The position numbers and the translations under genes were made by a program. A stretch of DNA of 64,000 bases. It comes from Bacillus infantis (lineage in GTDB: Bacteria > Bacillota > Bacilli > Bacillales > Cytobacillaceae). The number at the start of each line of letters is the position of its first letter. Position 1 is the first letter of the stretch. The notes below the pieces were generated by a model. The model searched no databases, was not told the DNA's origin, and saw nothing but the letters and a program-made list of their open reading frames with translations. Shown in pieces: positions 51,901-60,419 of this stretch. The stretch lies in assembly GCF_020171945.1 (NCBI RefSeq), contig NZ_JAIVAP010000003.1, positions 391,412-455,411 on the forward strand. The letters run 5' to 3'.

Positions 51901-53241
51901 TTCATAACCTGAACCAGGAACCGATGAACGGATATTCACCCCCGGCGCTGCAATATCTGGCTTGATTTCTTCATATGGCGATGGCCCTTGAAGAGAGAAA
52001 GAGCCAAGCCGGTTATTGATGTCTGTTGCCCCGGTAGTATAGGACTCTGGATAATTGCCTGGAGAGGCGACTGAACCAGGTCCCCCTGGATTGGTCAACG
52101 TTGTATTTCCTGCTGAAAATTCCGGGAAGATTTCGGCAGCGCGCCATGACTGGACCATCGGACGGTACCATTCATCAAGGCCTGGGCCGCCGCCCCAGCT
52201 GTTATTTACAACATCCGGAGCCTGTTCAGGGTGTGGAGTGCCATTGGCATCCTTAGGAGCAAGAATCCATTCCCCTGCCGCCAGAAGATCGACATCAGAC
52301 CCCCCGCTCGGACTGAAAGCTTTTACAGCAATAAATTTGGCCCCTGGTGCAACGCCGATCTGGTTTGCACCGCCAGGATCTGAGCCGACCATGGTGCCGG
52401 TCACATGGGTGCCATGGCCGTCGTCATCATAAGGGGAGGATTGTCCTCCTACTGCATCAAACCAGTTGTAAGTATGTGAAGGCTGATCAGGGTTTGCAGG
52501 ATCATAGCCGCGGTATTTTTCCTTTAGCGCGGGATGGTTCCACTGGACGCCTGTATCAATCGAGGCGACAACAGTCCCGGTCCCGTCTATGCCCATGTCC
52601 CAGGCGGCTGGGGCGCCGACCCTGTCTATGTTCCATTCAATGGAGCTGGTTTTATTATCTGCCGTTTTTTCCATCTGGATAGAAGGCTTGGCGGCTTCTT
52701 TTACAGGCTTATGAAGCTGTCTTGTCTCGTTAGGAAGGATTTTGTCTACTTCAGGAAAGCTTGCGAGCTTTTCCATGACATCTTTAGTGGCTGTGACGGC
52801 AATGCTGTTCACAATATAGAAGGATTGGCTATCTTTCGCTTTGCCGGCATTTTCCTGCTGCTCGATATATTTGAGTACTCCGGCCTGTGTTTCGGCTGCG
52901 ACGGCTCTTAGAGAGGAAACTACTGCAGATCTTTTCATGAATTTTGCCTTGGAGGAAGTTGCTTTATCGGCTGAAGCTTTTTTTGCTGCTTCTTGAGCAG
53001 CTTTTTTTGTGTCTGCCTGCTGTTTCATTTTGATGAGGAAGGTGACCTTGTCTTTTCCATCAAATTGATCAAGGAGCCTGCCCGATATTTTGTTTTTTGA
53101 AGACTCGGGGGAAGCTTTCTTCATCGATATATGTGGAGACTTGCCGGCACCCGCCTGCGCCTGATAAGGACTAAGCAGCGGAATGATCAAAAGTGCCGTT
53201 AGCATGAGATAAAGCCAGCGAAATTGCTTCTTGTTCTTCAT
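48913..53241 (-). CDS. bpr: Bacillopeptidase F, secreted S8 subtilase, 1442 aa
   Basis: A secreted multidomain serine protease. Signal peptide 1-30 (AQA), I9-type propeptide (about 60-180), S8 catalytic domain with D229 (ASIDTGV), H276 (DDDGHGTHV), oxyanion N379 and S454 (GTSMAGPHV). Then an MAM/immune-inhibitor-like domain (about 650-785), a low-complexity linker, two carboxypeptidase-regulatory-like repeats, another beta domain, and Ig-like repeats near the C-terminus. Length and layout match B. subtilis Bpr (about 1430). AGGAGG lies 9 bases before the ATG. Confidence 0.94.
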   Translation of the reverse strand: MKNKKQFRWLYLMLTALLIIPLLSPYQAQAGAGKSPHISMKKASPESSKNKISGRLLDQFDGKDKVTFLIKMKQQADTKKAAQEAAKKASADKATSSKAKFMKRSAVVSSLRAVAAETQAGVLKYIEQQENAGKAKDSQSFYIVNSIAVTATKDVMEKLASFPEVDKILPNETRQLHKPVKEAAKPSIQMEKTADNKTSSIEWNIDRVGAPAAWDMGIDGTGTVVASIDTGVQWNHPALKEKYRGYDPANPDQPSHTYNWFDAVGGQSSPYDDDGHGTHVTGTMVGSDPGGANQIGVAPGAKFIAVKAFSPSGGSDVDLLAAGEWILAPKDANGTPHPEQAPDVVNNSWGGGPGLDEWYRPMVQSWRAAEIFPEFSAGNTTLTNPGGPGSVASPGNYPESYTTGATDINNRLGSFSLQGPSPYEEIKPDIAAPGVNIRSSVPGSGYEGGWNGTSMAGPHVAAAAALLRQADSSLTVDEIEEILSATAVPLTDSTFPNVPNNGYGHGLVNVFDAISSVVSGLGILKGQVSKEGDDSEAPSISHDAQTETYAGMNLAVRAEVSDNISVTNVVLEYVKADGRTAAVGAERVSGSFTVGTYEAVIPGEDIREPILSYKWKAVDFGGNSAESDTFEVNVIPGISTGYSQDFESRPAGWTSYGTNDSWEWGAPASGPGNAASGEKVYATALGGNYANSANMTLLMPPVDLGEGSAYLQFKQWHELENRYDYGHVFVSTDMENWIQKLRVNGNTAGWIDGEVDLSEYAGQRIYIAFNVTTDSSVQKLGWYLDDVSLSDTPNAPSKKGQLGKNGTAGPSGPAVSAKKQIDPAKIVPEKEQGKKEQENGSAPSPALLPVNAEVTVLETGRSVFTNPQDGSYEMTHASGTYTVQAEAYGFRSESQSVNIPEDGETSADFVLEEIPEGSVTGIITNELTGEPVSGAMIMLIEDAAVEPVYADENGQYSLTAYEGTYTLKVVAPSYYSEEVEITIEGSSSAEQNIQLRPFIGYPGEIGYDDGTAENARAFYDAGNGWAVKMSLENGQNSAMVTGGNFRFWDTEWPVPGGTEFQVAVYDASGPDGAPGKKLAGPFEASALRNGEWTRVDLRDKGIMVNGDFYMVYIQSAPNPNTPGLATDEDGPNAGRSWQLVGGAWSPVPAEEGNYMIRAAVDYEVNAPVITSPADGTITKQKKTVIEGTSAPSTTVHLFINGEKAAETTADDSGKFTAEAELNEGENILTAKAATDSGSTDFSAPVTVIVDTEKPELSITSPADDLKTNKETITVNGTVADDNLDWVKVNGKKAPVQDGAYSLRILLNEGENTITVIAQDKAKNKINKKVTVYAKYTAPVIENLLPEENKDLKSGESVKIEFDSEPGLKAVFSIRMPLTNTGGHLTNAVELPMMETSEGHYEGYYTATKNVKAPGADIEVKVTDDFGNEVRQTAAGKLNINAK

Positions 53242-53850
53242 GAACCATTTCCTCCTCTTTTCTATTCATTTTTCAATACAGAAGCTTACAGCCTCCTTTC
53301 CTATAAATTTTCCAGTTATGGATCTTCCTGCTGTGACTCTTACTGTAGCGGAAATAATAGAGCCAGGTTGTCGAATAATGATGGAAAAAGTACCCTCAAT
53401 AATGAAATCATTCCATCTTCCCAGCAAATAACTTGCCGAAATGACAGTTAATAGGTCTTAGTCATTTCTTGCTGCAGTGTGAGAACAGGCAATTATATCC
53501 AAATAGCGTGAAAAAGGGATGCGGATGAAGAAAAAATAAGAGAATCAGATTATAAGAGGCAGGTTTGCCAAAAGTTTTAAAAAGAAGCCCCGGCTAATTA
53601 GAAAGTGAGATTTAAAGAGAGGAAGGGAGGAATATAGTTGAATTTGTAGAAAAAATAAGAAAAGCTGCCTGAGGCCAGGATGACATTTTACGAAACCTTA
53701 CAGAATCTGAAAAAGTTGCAGACATATTGCACCATTTTATAAAAATATTTGAAATTGATCCTTTTTCTCTACTTTTGCTGTGGAAGGCAGGAGGATAGAT
53801 GCATGGAGGGCAATGTTCTCCAAAAAAAATAAAAAATTGTGAATGGAAGC
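53242..53850. other. Long intergenic region between bpr and the ECF sigma gene
   Basis: About 610 bases, more AT-rich than the genes. It should hold the bpr promoter, which I cannot place with confidence. A TTGCAG-N16-TATAAA pair near 53714-53741 could be a rightward sigma-A promoter. No gene seen. Confidence 0.4.
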
Positions 53851-53876
53851 TGTTTCCTTTTCTGCTGACAATCGTC
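53851..53876 (+). promoter_or_regulatory. Candidate autoregulated ECF promoter
   Basis: TGTTTC (53851-53856), 16 bases, CGTCTA (53873-53878). ECF sigma-X/sigma-W-type promoters read TGWAAC-N16-CGWC; the -10 fits and the -35 fits in four of six. It lies just upstream of the sigma gene, where self-control is usual. Confidence 0.45.
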
Positions 53877-53904
53877 TAACTATGTGCAAGAGGGGGCGCC
53901 TACA

Positions 53905-54432
53905 ATGAATAAAGTTTCTGCAGAAACGTTTGAGAGCATTTATTACGAATACAGTGACAAAATCTACGGATATATCTTCATGTATGTCAACAATAAAGAA
54001 ATAGCTGAAGATCTGACACAGGATACCTTTATAAAAGCTTATAAGCACTGGCATCAATTCAATGGCGAGTCCCATATTTTTACCTGGCTTGTCAGGATTT
54101 CAAGAAATGTAGCCATTGATTATATCCGGAAGAGAAACCGCTTTAAATTCTTTTCCATTGAAAAATATCAATTTGATTCTGGTCATGACACACCAGTCGA
54201 AATAATGGTCAAAGGGGAAAAAACAGCCAGGCTTTATGATGCCATCCATTCTCTGAAGCTGAGCTACCAGGAAGTCCTTATCCTCCGGAAAATCAAGGAA
54301 TTTTCAATCAAGGAAACGGCACAGATCCTGGGCTGGAATGAAAACAAAGTGAAAATAACCACATCCAGGGCGATGGCTGCCCTGAAAAAAGAAATGGAAA
54401 AAAGGGGGGATACCCTTGAAGGAGTTATTTGA
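53905..54432 (+). CDS. ECF RNA polymerase sigma factor (SigX-like)
   Basis: A 175-residue sigma-70 ECF protein with region 2 (ADLTQDTFIKAYKHWHQF-type block, AEDLTQDTF) and region 4 (SLKLSYQEVLILRKIKEFSIKETAQILGW). It directs RNA polymerase to a stress regulon, here likely cell-envelope related. It resembles B. subtilis SigX more than SigW. The start at 53905 follows GAGGGGG. It overlaps its downstream partner by 17 bases. Confidence 0.9.
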   Translation: MNKVSAETFESIYYEYSDKIYGYIFMYVNNKEIAEDLTQDTFIKAYKHWHQFNGESHIFTWLVRISRNVAIDYIRKRNRFKFFSIEKYQFDSGHDTPVEIMVKGEKTARLYDAIHSLKLSYQEVLILRKIKEFSIKETAQILGWNENKVKITTSRAMAALKKEMEKRGDTLEGVI

Positions 54433-55036
54433 AGACACAATATTGTTTGAAAAGCTTGATGATATTCCCCGTTCCAAAATGCAAAAGGACCGATCCTTCA
54501 AAAAGATTATGGAAGCTGCAGAACCCGGGAGGCCTGAAAAAAAACAGGTCAGGCCATTTTTTGGCATTAAGGGACCGCTTTTGACCGCAGCAACTGTTTT
54601 TATTGCCGCTATCTATTTTTACTCCCAATTCAGCATCCCGGATGCAGACAGCACCTTCGCTGAATTGAAAGAGCTGCCGATAGCGGATATTATTACATCA
54701 GAAACGGATTCAGAATACAGCTACATTACCAATGGCGTCAATATAGAGCTTAATGAATCCAGTTATGCCGATAATCCTTTCATGAAAGCAATGATCAGGT
54801 CGATGCTGAAAGATTCGGCTCCCACCAATTATTCCCCGGCAGAAAAGCCAGCGTATGACATCCTGATCAGGTACAAAGGCGGAGAGGTGATCCAGCTGAA
54901 GGTATGGAATGTTAATGATGTCATTTACTTCAGGGAGGAGGGCGGAAAAGAATTTTTTAAGGCACCTGAAAAGCCATCGGGCAGCATCCTCAAAACCCTG
55001 AAAAAAGAAGGGTTCAGCTGGAAGAGAGCCGGATGA
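54416..55036 (+). CDS. Putative anti-sigma factor, single-pass
   Basis: A 206-residue protein with a cytoplasmic N-terminus (1-50), one membrane helix (about 52-70) and an outside domain of 135 residues. It starts at TTG 54416 (GGGGG upstream) inside the sigma gene, the usual layout of sigma/anti-sigma pairs such as SigX-RsiX. There is no zinc-finger HxxxCxxC motif, so it would be a non-ZAS anti-sigma. The role is inferred from position and topology. Confidence 0.75.
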   Translation: MKELFEDTILFEKLDDIPRSKMQKDRSFKKIMEAAEPGRPEKKQVRPFFGIKGPLLTAATVFIAAIYFYSQFSIPDADSTFAELKELPIADIITSETDSEYSYITNGVNIELNESSYADNPFMKAMIRSMLKDSAPTNYSPAEKPAYDILIRYKGGEVIQLKVWNVNDVIYFREEGGKEFFKAPEKPSGSILKTLKKEGFSWKRAG

Positions 55037-55053
55037 TGAAAAAAATAGGAACC

Positions 55054-55088
55054 GCAGAAGAGGCCGGAAGAAGGAGGCCTCTTCTTTA
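55054..55088 (+). terminator. Terminator of the sigma/anti-sigma operon
   Basis: GAAGAGGCC, loop GGAAGAAGGA, GGCCTCTTC, then TTT. Confidence 0.75.
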
Positions 55089-55311
55089 ATAACGATAGGA
55101 ATAGGCGCAAGGGAAGATAATGCCCATGCGCCTTTTTTTGTTTCCGTATGGCGTAAGTCAATACGGCAACACCCGGACTGATACGGGAATCCATTTTAGA
55201 TAAAAATATTTAGACAATTTTCGATCTTTTTTTTAAGAATCAGGTTTAGAAGCAGGAGAAGCGGGTAGTTTTACAGTAAATTCCTTCTCGGAGTTCAGCA
55301 CCGTTATGGAT

Positions 55312-55325
55312 CCTTTGCGCAAAGG
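55312..55325 (+). promoter_or_regulatory. Palindrome, candidate operator of the sugar ABC operon
   Basis: CCTTTGCGCAAAGG, a perfect 14-bp palindrome centred on GCGC, 53 bases before the start codon. It has the look of a LacI-type regulator site. No LacI-type gene is in the window. The rest of 55089-55378 shows nothing else I can name. Confidence 0.45.
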
Positions 55326-55378
55326 CAGCTGGGTGTTATTTAGAGAGAAAAAAATCAGACAAATCTAGGGGGATACAT

Positions 55379-56674
55379 ATGAAAAAGGGAATAGCTTTAT
55401 TAATTTCTGTCTTTCTGCTTCTTGGCGTCCTTGCCGGATGCTCAGGCGGAGAATCTGCCCAGGCAGAAAAAACGAAGGATGGAAAAGTAGTCATTGATTT
55501 CTGGACATTCTGGGGATCAGAAACAAGAAGGCCAATCATCGAAAAAATTATAGACGATTACAATGCGTCACAGGATAAGGTTTTTGTTAAGCATACATAT
55601 TTGCCTTGGGGAGATATCTGGACAAAGAACCTTGCTTCAGTAGCTGCCGGGAACCCGGCTGATGTCATCATCAATGATATCAATACTGTCGGTCAGCGGG
55701 CGGAAGCAAAACAGGTTGAAGATTTAAGCGAATATATGGATGAAGGCTTCAAAGATCAGTTTTATCCTCATCTTTGGGACACAGTCCTTTATGAAGACAA
55801 GCCTTATGCAGTTCCATTCAATACTGATACAAGACTTCTATTCTATAATAAAACAGCTTTTAAAGAAGCCGGCCTTGATCCGAATAAGCCGCCTTCTACC
55901 TGGGCTGAGCTTGAAGAATATGCCGAAAAGCTTGATGTGAAAAACGGAAAAACCTATGACAGGGTCGGTTTCTATCCGCTTTGGGGAAGCATCGGGGCAG
56001 GCAGCTGGATGACCAGTGCAGATGGAGGGAAAAACTTCATCGATAATGGTGAATTGAATATCAATACGCCTAAAAAAGTGGAAGCACTGGAATGGGTTCT
56101 CAAGTGGCAGGACCGCCTTGGGGAATCCAATGTTCAGGCGCTGAAAGCCGAATTCGGAAGTGAGCAGTCCAATCCATTCATTGCCGGAAAAGTGGCCATG
56201 TGGGTGGATGTAGGAACTTTTTATACCCAGATCAGGGACTATGGGAAGGATATGGATTTTGGAGTAGCTCCAATCCCGGCTTATGAAGAAGGTGCTGAAA
56301 ACTGGAGTGATGGTGGAGGTTTTGTTGCCGAGGTGCCAAAAGGCTCCAGCAATCCGGAAGAAGCAATGGACTTCATTAAGTATCTGACAGGACCTGAAGC
56401 TCAGAAATATTGGGCTATGGAGAACTTTGACAATGTCGCCAGCATTGAAGGTGCTGAGGCGGCAGCAGAAGAGCTTGAAGGAAAAGATAAAGAGGTCTAT
56501 GAAGCTACCATCAAAAATCTTGAAGATACTCAGCTTTTCCCGATCCCTGTTGAATATCCTGATTATTTGAGCAGGGTCAACCCGCAGATCGACAATGCCC
56601 TTCTTGGGAAGCAGTCGCCTGAAGAGGCACTTGAGAAAGCGGAAAGTGATGTTGAAAAACTAAAGAGAAAATAA
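55379..56674 (+). CDS. Sugar ABC transporter substrate-binding lipoprotein
   Basis: A 431-residue family-1 solute-binding protein. Signal 1-20 ends in lipobox LAGC. Mature blocks include VIDFWTFWGSETRR, AAGNPADVIINDI, VPFNTDTRLLFYNK and FIKYLTGPEAQKYW. It would bind an oligosaccharide or glycerophosphodiester outside the membrane. A CTAGGGGG site precedes the ATG. Two permease genes follow. The sugar is not determined. Confidence 0.93.
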   Translation: MKKGIALLISVFLLLGVLAGCSGGESAQAEKTKDGKVVIDFWTFWGSETRRPIIEKIIDDYNASQDKVFVKHTYLPWGDIWTKNLASVAAGNPADVIINDINTVGQRAEAKQVEDLSEYMDEGFKDQFYPHLWDTVLYEDKPYAVPFNTDTRLLFYNKTAFKEAGLDPNKPPSTWAELEEYAEKLDVKNGKTYDRVGFYPLWGSIGAGSWMTSADGGKNFIDNGELNINTPKKVEALEWVLKWQDRLGESNVQALKAEFGSEQSNPFIAGKVAMWVDVGTFYTQIRDYGKDMDFGVAPIPAYEEGAENWSDGGGFVAEVPKGSSNPEEAMDFIKYLTGPEAQKYWAMENFDNVASIEGAEAAAEELEGKDKEVYEATIKNLEDTQLFPIPVEYPDYLSRVNPQIDNALLGKQSPEEALEKAESDVEKLKRK

Positions 56675-56682
56675 ATATTTTT

Positions 56683-56713
56683 GAAGAAGAGAAGGAATCT
56701 CCTTCTCTTCTTC
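56683..56713 (+). promoter_or_regulatory. Perfect 14-bp hairpin between binding-protein and permease genes
   Basis: GAAGAAGAGAAGGA, loop ATC, TCCTTCTCTTCTTC. No T-run. It likely stabilises the upstream mRNA or dampens permease expression. Confidence 0.65.
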
Positions 56714-56747
56714 GAATGCAATCATTTCAGGGAAAGGGTGAAGGGGT

Positions 56748-57728
56748 ATGAAATCGTATGATTCTACAATTGCTCAAAACGAAGCGAACAGCATGGGCAA
56801 AGAGAAGGCTAACACTGAGCCGAAGCGGCTTTCTCGGAGAGCGAAAGATAATTTATTCGGCTATCTATTCATCAGTCCCTGGATCATCGGTTTTCTGGGA
56901 CTGACTCTTGGACCGCTCTTATTTTCATTATTTGCAAGTTTTACAGATTATAATATAACTTCAAGAATGAATTTCATCGGCCTGGAAAACTTTAAAAGGA
57001 TGTTTACGATTGATGATCTTTTCAAGACATCGCTTTGGAATACAATCTATTATGTATTATTTTCCGTGCCCCTGACCACGGCTGGCGCTATCCTGCTGGC
57101 TGTTCTGCTGAATCAGAGGGTAAAAGGGATGAAATTTTTCAGGACAGTGTACTACCTGCCTGCCATTCTTTCTGGTGTCGCTGTCTATTTTCTATGGATG
57201 CAGCTGTTAAGCCCTTCGACAGGCCTTGTCAACACTTTCCTTGCCTGGTTTGGCATAGAAGGTCCGGCATGGCTGTTTGATCCTGAATGGACAAAACCCG
57301 CCCTGCTGCTGATGAAGATGTGGAGCGTCGGCGGAGGCATGCTCCTGTATCTTGCCAGCCTGCAGGGTGTCTCTTCCCAGATGTATGAAGCAGCAGACCT
57401 GGATGGGGCAAGTTCGTTCCAAAAGTTTTTCCATATCACTCTGCCAATGATTTCACCGATCATCTTTTTTGATGTCATTACCAGCACCATTGGATCATTT
57501 CAAATCTTCCAGGAAGCTTATGTGATGACCGAGAACGGAGACGGAGGACCGGGGAATTCCCTTCTGTTCTACAACCTTCACATGTGGAACAATGCGTTTG
57601 AAATCTTTGATATGGGCTATGCCTCAGCGATGGCTTGGCTGCTGTTCCTGATCGTCATGGTACTGACAGTCATCAATCTGACACTCGGAAAAAAATGGGT
57701 ACACTATGAAGGAGGAGACAATAAATGA
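56748..57728 (+). CDS. Sugar ABC transporter permease (MalF-type)
   Basis: A 326-residue permease with six or more helices after a 30-residue polar head. GYLFISPWIIGFLGLTLGP and the EAA loop YEAADLDGASSFQKFFHITLP are typical. Its stop overlaps the next permease by 4 bases. Confidence 0.93.
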   Translation: MKSYDSTIAQNEANSMGKEKANTEPKRLSRRAKDNLFGYLFISPWIIGFLGLTLGPLLFSLFASFTDYNITSRMNFIGLENFKRMFTIDDLFKTSLWNTIYYVLFSVPLTTAGAILLAVLLNQRVKGMKFFRTVYYLPAILSGVAVYFLWMQLLSPSTGLVNTFLAWFGIEGPAWLFDPEWTKPALLLMKMWSVGGGMLLYLASLQGVSSQMYEAADLDGASSFQKFFHITLPMISPIIFFDVITSTIGSFQIFQEAYVMTENGDGGPGNSLLFYNLHMWNNAFEIFDMGYASAMAWLLFLIVMVLTVINLTLGKKWVHYEGGDNK

Positions 57729-58600
57729 AGCAGGCAGCTGCTGAAGCACCAAGGTTCTATGAGACAAAAAAATTCAGGCAGCGGACAAAGCATATCTTTG
57801 TTGCTTTCCTGCTTCTGGCCGGAAGCGTGCTGATCTTATCGCCGCTATGGTGGATGATTTCAACTTCCCTGAAATCGCCGCAGGAAATCGCCCAATACCC
57901 GCCAACCTTCATTCCGAACGAATTCCATTTCTCAAATTATCTGGAGGCATGGCAGACAGCGCCATTTACAAGATGGGCGTTAAATACCTTATTTATTGCC
58001 CTTGCCGGCATGATCGGGAGCGTGCTTGTTAATTCTCTCGTTGCCTATGCATTCGCAAAAATTCGTTTCAAAGGCAGAAATGCTCTTTTCGTCATTGTAT
58101 TATCTACCATGCTGATACCAGGTTTTGTCACTATGGTTCCGCAATATATCCTGTTTTCTAAGCTGGGCTGGATCAACACATATCTTCCTTTGATCGTTCC
58201 TGCCTTCCTGGGAAGTGCATTTTTTATCTTCCTGTTGAGGCAGTTCATGATGGGCATACCGAATGAATTGATTGAAGCAGCAGTTCTTGACGGTGCGAGC
58301 CATCTGCAGATCTGGTGGAATATCATGCTCCCGCTTACCAAACCCGCACTTATTACAGTCGCGCTGTTCTCCTTCAATGGTGCATGGAATGACCTTTTAG
58401 GCCCGCTGCTGTATATAAATGACGAAAGCCTGTATACCTTGCAGATCGGACTGCAGACATTCAAAGGAACAGTATCCACCCAGTGGCACTACCTGATGGC
58501 CATGTCAGTAACCGTCCTGCTGCCGGTCGTCCTCTTATTTTTCTTCTTCCAAAAGCACTTCATCGAAGGCTCCAATATTGCTTCGGGGAGTAAGGGGTAA
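57725..58600 (+). CDS. Sugar ABC transporter permease (MalG-type)
   Basis: A 291-residue permease. ISTSLKSPQEIAQYPPTFIP and the EAA loop IEAAVLDGASHLQIWWNIMLP are family marks. AAGGAGGAG precedes the ATG. No ATPase gene follows, so the transporter probably uses a shared MsmX-type ATPase coded elsewhere. Confidence 0.93.
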   Translation: MKQAAAEAPRFYETKKFRQRTKHIFVAFLLLAGSVLILSPLWWMISTSLKSPQEIAQYPPTFIPNEFHFSNYLEAWQTAPFTRWALNTLFIALAGMIGSVLVNSLVAYAFAKIRFKGRNALFVIVLSTMLIPGFVTMVPQYILFSKLGWINTYLPLIVPAFLGSAFFIFLLRQFMMGIPNELIEAAVLDGASHLQIWWNIMLPLTKPALITVALFSFNGAWNDLLGPLLYINDESLYTLQIGLQTFKGTVSTQWHYLMAMSVTVLLPVVLLFFFFQKHFIEGSNIASGSKG

Positions 58601-58615
58601 GAAAAGCGGAGGCAT
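58596..58615 (+). repeat. Structured repeat, remnant copy F
   Basis: The stop codon of the MalG-type gene is followed by GAAAAGCGGAGGC, identical to the first 13 bases after the stop of yjcH (copy D). The rest of the element is missing or has decayed. Confidence 0.45.
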
Positions 58616-58651
58616 TTGCTTCCGTATCCTACGAAAATGAAAGATGCACAA

Positions 58652-58694
58652 ATAGAAAGAAGGCATGGCTTCCCAGTCATGCCTTCTTTCTATT
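58652..58694. terminator. Bidirectional terminator
   Basis: GAAAGAAGGCATG, loop GCTTCCCAGT, CATGCCTTCTTTC. Lies between convergent genes. Confidence 0.85.
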
Positions 58695-58707
58695 CAGCCA
58701 ATTTCTA

Positions 58708-59466
58708 TTAAGCTGGTGCCGGACAGGTGGTTTTCCAAACGCCTTTTACACAAACTTTATCCTTCGGAACATAGCAATCAATGATAGTTTTGCCGGCGCA
58801 AAGCAGCCTGCCGACTGAATATTGTGAGCCGGACGAACAATAGCTGCCAATCAAATTGACACATGGGAGGGAAACGCTCCCATTTGTATAACTTGTACAT
58901 TGCCAGCAAAGATAGTTGCTTCCATTCACAGCATCTTCAGCTGCTGGATTTTCTCTTTGCAGCTCCGCTGAGCTGACCATGCTTTCTGCTTTTTCCTCTG
59001 TCTGCACAGCAAGCTCTGCGTATAGATCTGTTTCAGACACATCAATTGCAGTGGTTGTACCGGTGGAGAGCTCCTCAAGATAGATAGCTTTATCTTTAAG
59101 AATACTGCTATAGTCGAGAATATAAGCCTGCATATCATCATTGATGCTGTCATATGCAAAGGTAAGGATGGAGGAGAAGCTGACAGTGGCTGCACCGCCT
59201 GCGGCCAGTGAAGCTTCTTCCTTATATTTAATCTCATACTGGACAATCCAGCCATATTGCTGATTATTTTCGTCTTTAAGCGGATTCAGGATATAAGGGT
59301 CATTTGAGAGAAAGTCATCTTTAAAGTCCTTATACTCGTCTGTTTTCTTAACCAGCTTAAGAAATTGTTTTTCTGAGGGAATCAGGCTGGCAGTTTTCGG
59401 CTGGGCAAAAGCAGAGGTGGAAAAGGAAAACAGGATGATAAGCAGGATCAGGCCATATCTTTTCAT
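58708..59466 (-). CDS. Secreted protein with eight-cysteine C-terminal domain, bacteriocin-like candidate
   Basis: A 252-residue protein with a clear signal peptide (1-21, SAFA). Residues 22-185 are a pro-region without Cys. The last 67 residues hold all eight cysteines, spaced C-x2-C, then single Cys about every 7-13 residues, with Gly/Ser-rich stretches and a short PAPA tail. This split (Cys-free pro-part, Cys-rich tail) is the architecture of halocin C8-like bacteriocins, a family also seen in Bacillus. The match is by layout only. GGAGG lies before the ATG at 59466. No transporter or immunity gene is adjacent. Confidence 0.7.
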   Translation of the reverse strand: MKRYGLILLIILFSFSTSAFAQPKTASLIPSEKQFLKLVKKTDEYKDFKDDFLSNDPYILNPLKDENNQQYGWIVQYEIKYKEEASLAAGGAATVSFSSILTFAYDSINDDMQAYILDYSSILKDKAIYLEELSTGTTTAIDVSETDLYAELAVQTEEKAESMVSSAELQRENPAAEDAVNGSNYLCWQCTSYTNGSVSLPCVNLIGSYCSSGSQYSVGRLLCAGKTIIDCYVPKDKVCVKGVWKTTCPAPA

Positions 59467-59613
59467 TGAGCAGTCCTCCAATAAGCTTTTCTTTTACTGT
59501 ACCTTATATTTCCATCTGGAGATATGGGGAAAATTCATTAAGGGGAAAATGGTTCAATACTACTAAAGAGATAAAATGTGTCTTTTTCATCAATGTTCCT
59601 GTTCCAAAAAATA

Positions 59614-59650
59614 TTAAAAAGCACCCTGCTTAAAAAACAGAGTGCTTCTC
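59614..59650 (-). terminator. Terminator of the thiamine operon
   Basis: Minus strand: AAGCACTCTG, loop, CAGGGTGCTT, then TTTAATATTTTTT. One mismatched pair in the stem. Confidence 0.65.
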
Positions 59651-60419
59651 AAATACTGTAAAAATCCCTGGTATTAGTCAGCAGGAGCTTATAAACCTCC
59701 GGCAATGCCAGTTCTTTGATTTCAGCAATTTTGGCTGCTGAACGATGGATCATTCCTGGTGAAGTCATTTGTTTATGGAAAGGCCCTTCGAACAGCCAGG
59801 GGCCGTCTGTTTCAGCCATCACCTGTCCATTTGGGTAGGCCTCTACTAGTGATTGAATCTCCCCTTCGTACAATACATCAGGAGTCACTGAGATGAAATA
59901 GCCATTTGCGGCCATTCGTTCAGCCACAAGAGCTGAGCCTTTGAACCAATGAAAATGGGCTTTTTCGATAGAATATTTTTCAAGCAGGCTGCAGACTGCG
60001 TCCGCATCCTCATAAATGCTATGGAGGATGATGGGGAGCTGCCATTCCTTGGCTTTCCGGACAAATAGCTCCAGTAATTCCAGATACGGTTCCAGACCTG
60101 GGAAGGAAGCTCCCTGCTCTTGTCTTCTATAGTATGGAAGGCCGACCTCTCCTATGGCTATCATGTTTTCTTTATTATCCTCCATCCAGCTTATCAGATC
60201 TGCAAGTTCTGCTTCAGGAGGCAGGGCCTGTTCCGGATGGTACCCAAAAGCCGGCTTTACCTTTGAAAACCTCTCTGCAAGAAGCAGGTTCTTTTTGCAG
60301 GAGCTGAGATCCCAAGAGACAGTTACAAGTGAATCGAGCTCCGGTATGCTGCAAATATCAGCAATATCCTGATCAGCATAGCGGTCCAGGTGGATGTGGC
60401 TGTCAATAATCTTGTTCAT
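59649..60419 (-). CDS. TatD-family metal-dependent hydrolase
   Basis: A 256-residue TIM-barrel hydrolase: DSHIHLDRY near the N-terminus, GEVGLPYY, ILHSIY, HFHWF and AETDGPW supply the usual metal ligands. Some TatD enzymes are DNases; others act on small molecules. Its start overlaps the ATPase stop, so it is part of the thiamine operon and may process an imported precursor. An in-frame ATG at 60467 lies inside the upstream gene and is unlikely. Confidence 0.85.
   Translation of the reverse strand: MNKIIDSHIHLDRYADQDIADICSIPELDSLVTVSWDLSSCKKNLLLAERFSKVKPAFGYHPEQALPPEAELADLISWMEDNKENMIAIGEVGLPYYRRQEQGASFPGLEPYLELLELFVRKAKEWQLPIILHSIYEDADAVCSLLEKYSIEKAHFHWFKGSALVAERMAANGYFISVTPDVLYEGEIQSLVEAYPNGQVMAETDGPWLFEGPFHKQMTSPGMIHRSAAKIAEIKELALPEVYKLLLTNTRDFYSI

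Noticed and set aside
55379-58600. MalEFG assignment
   Set aside because: The family is too broad; nothing in the sequence shows maltose as substrate.
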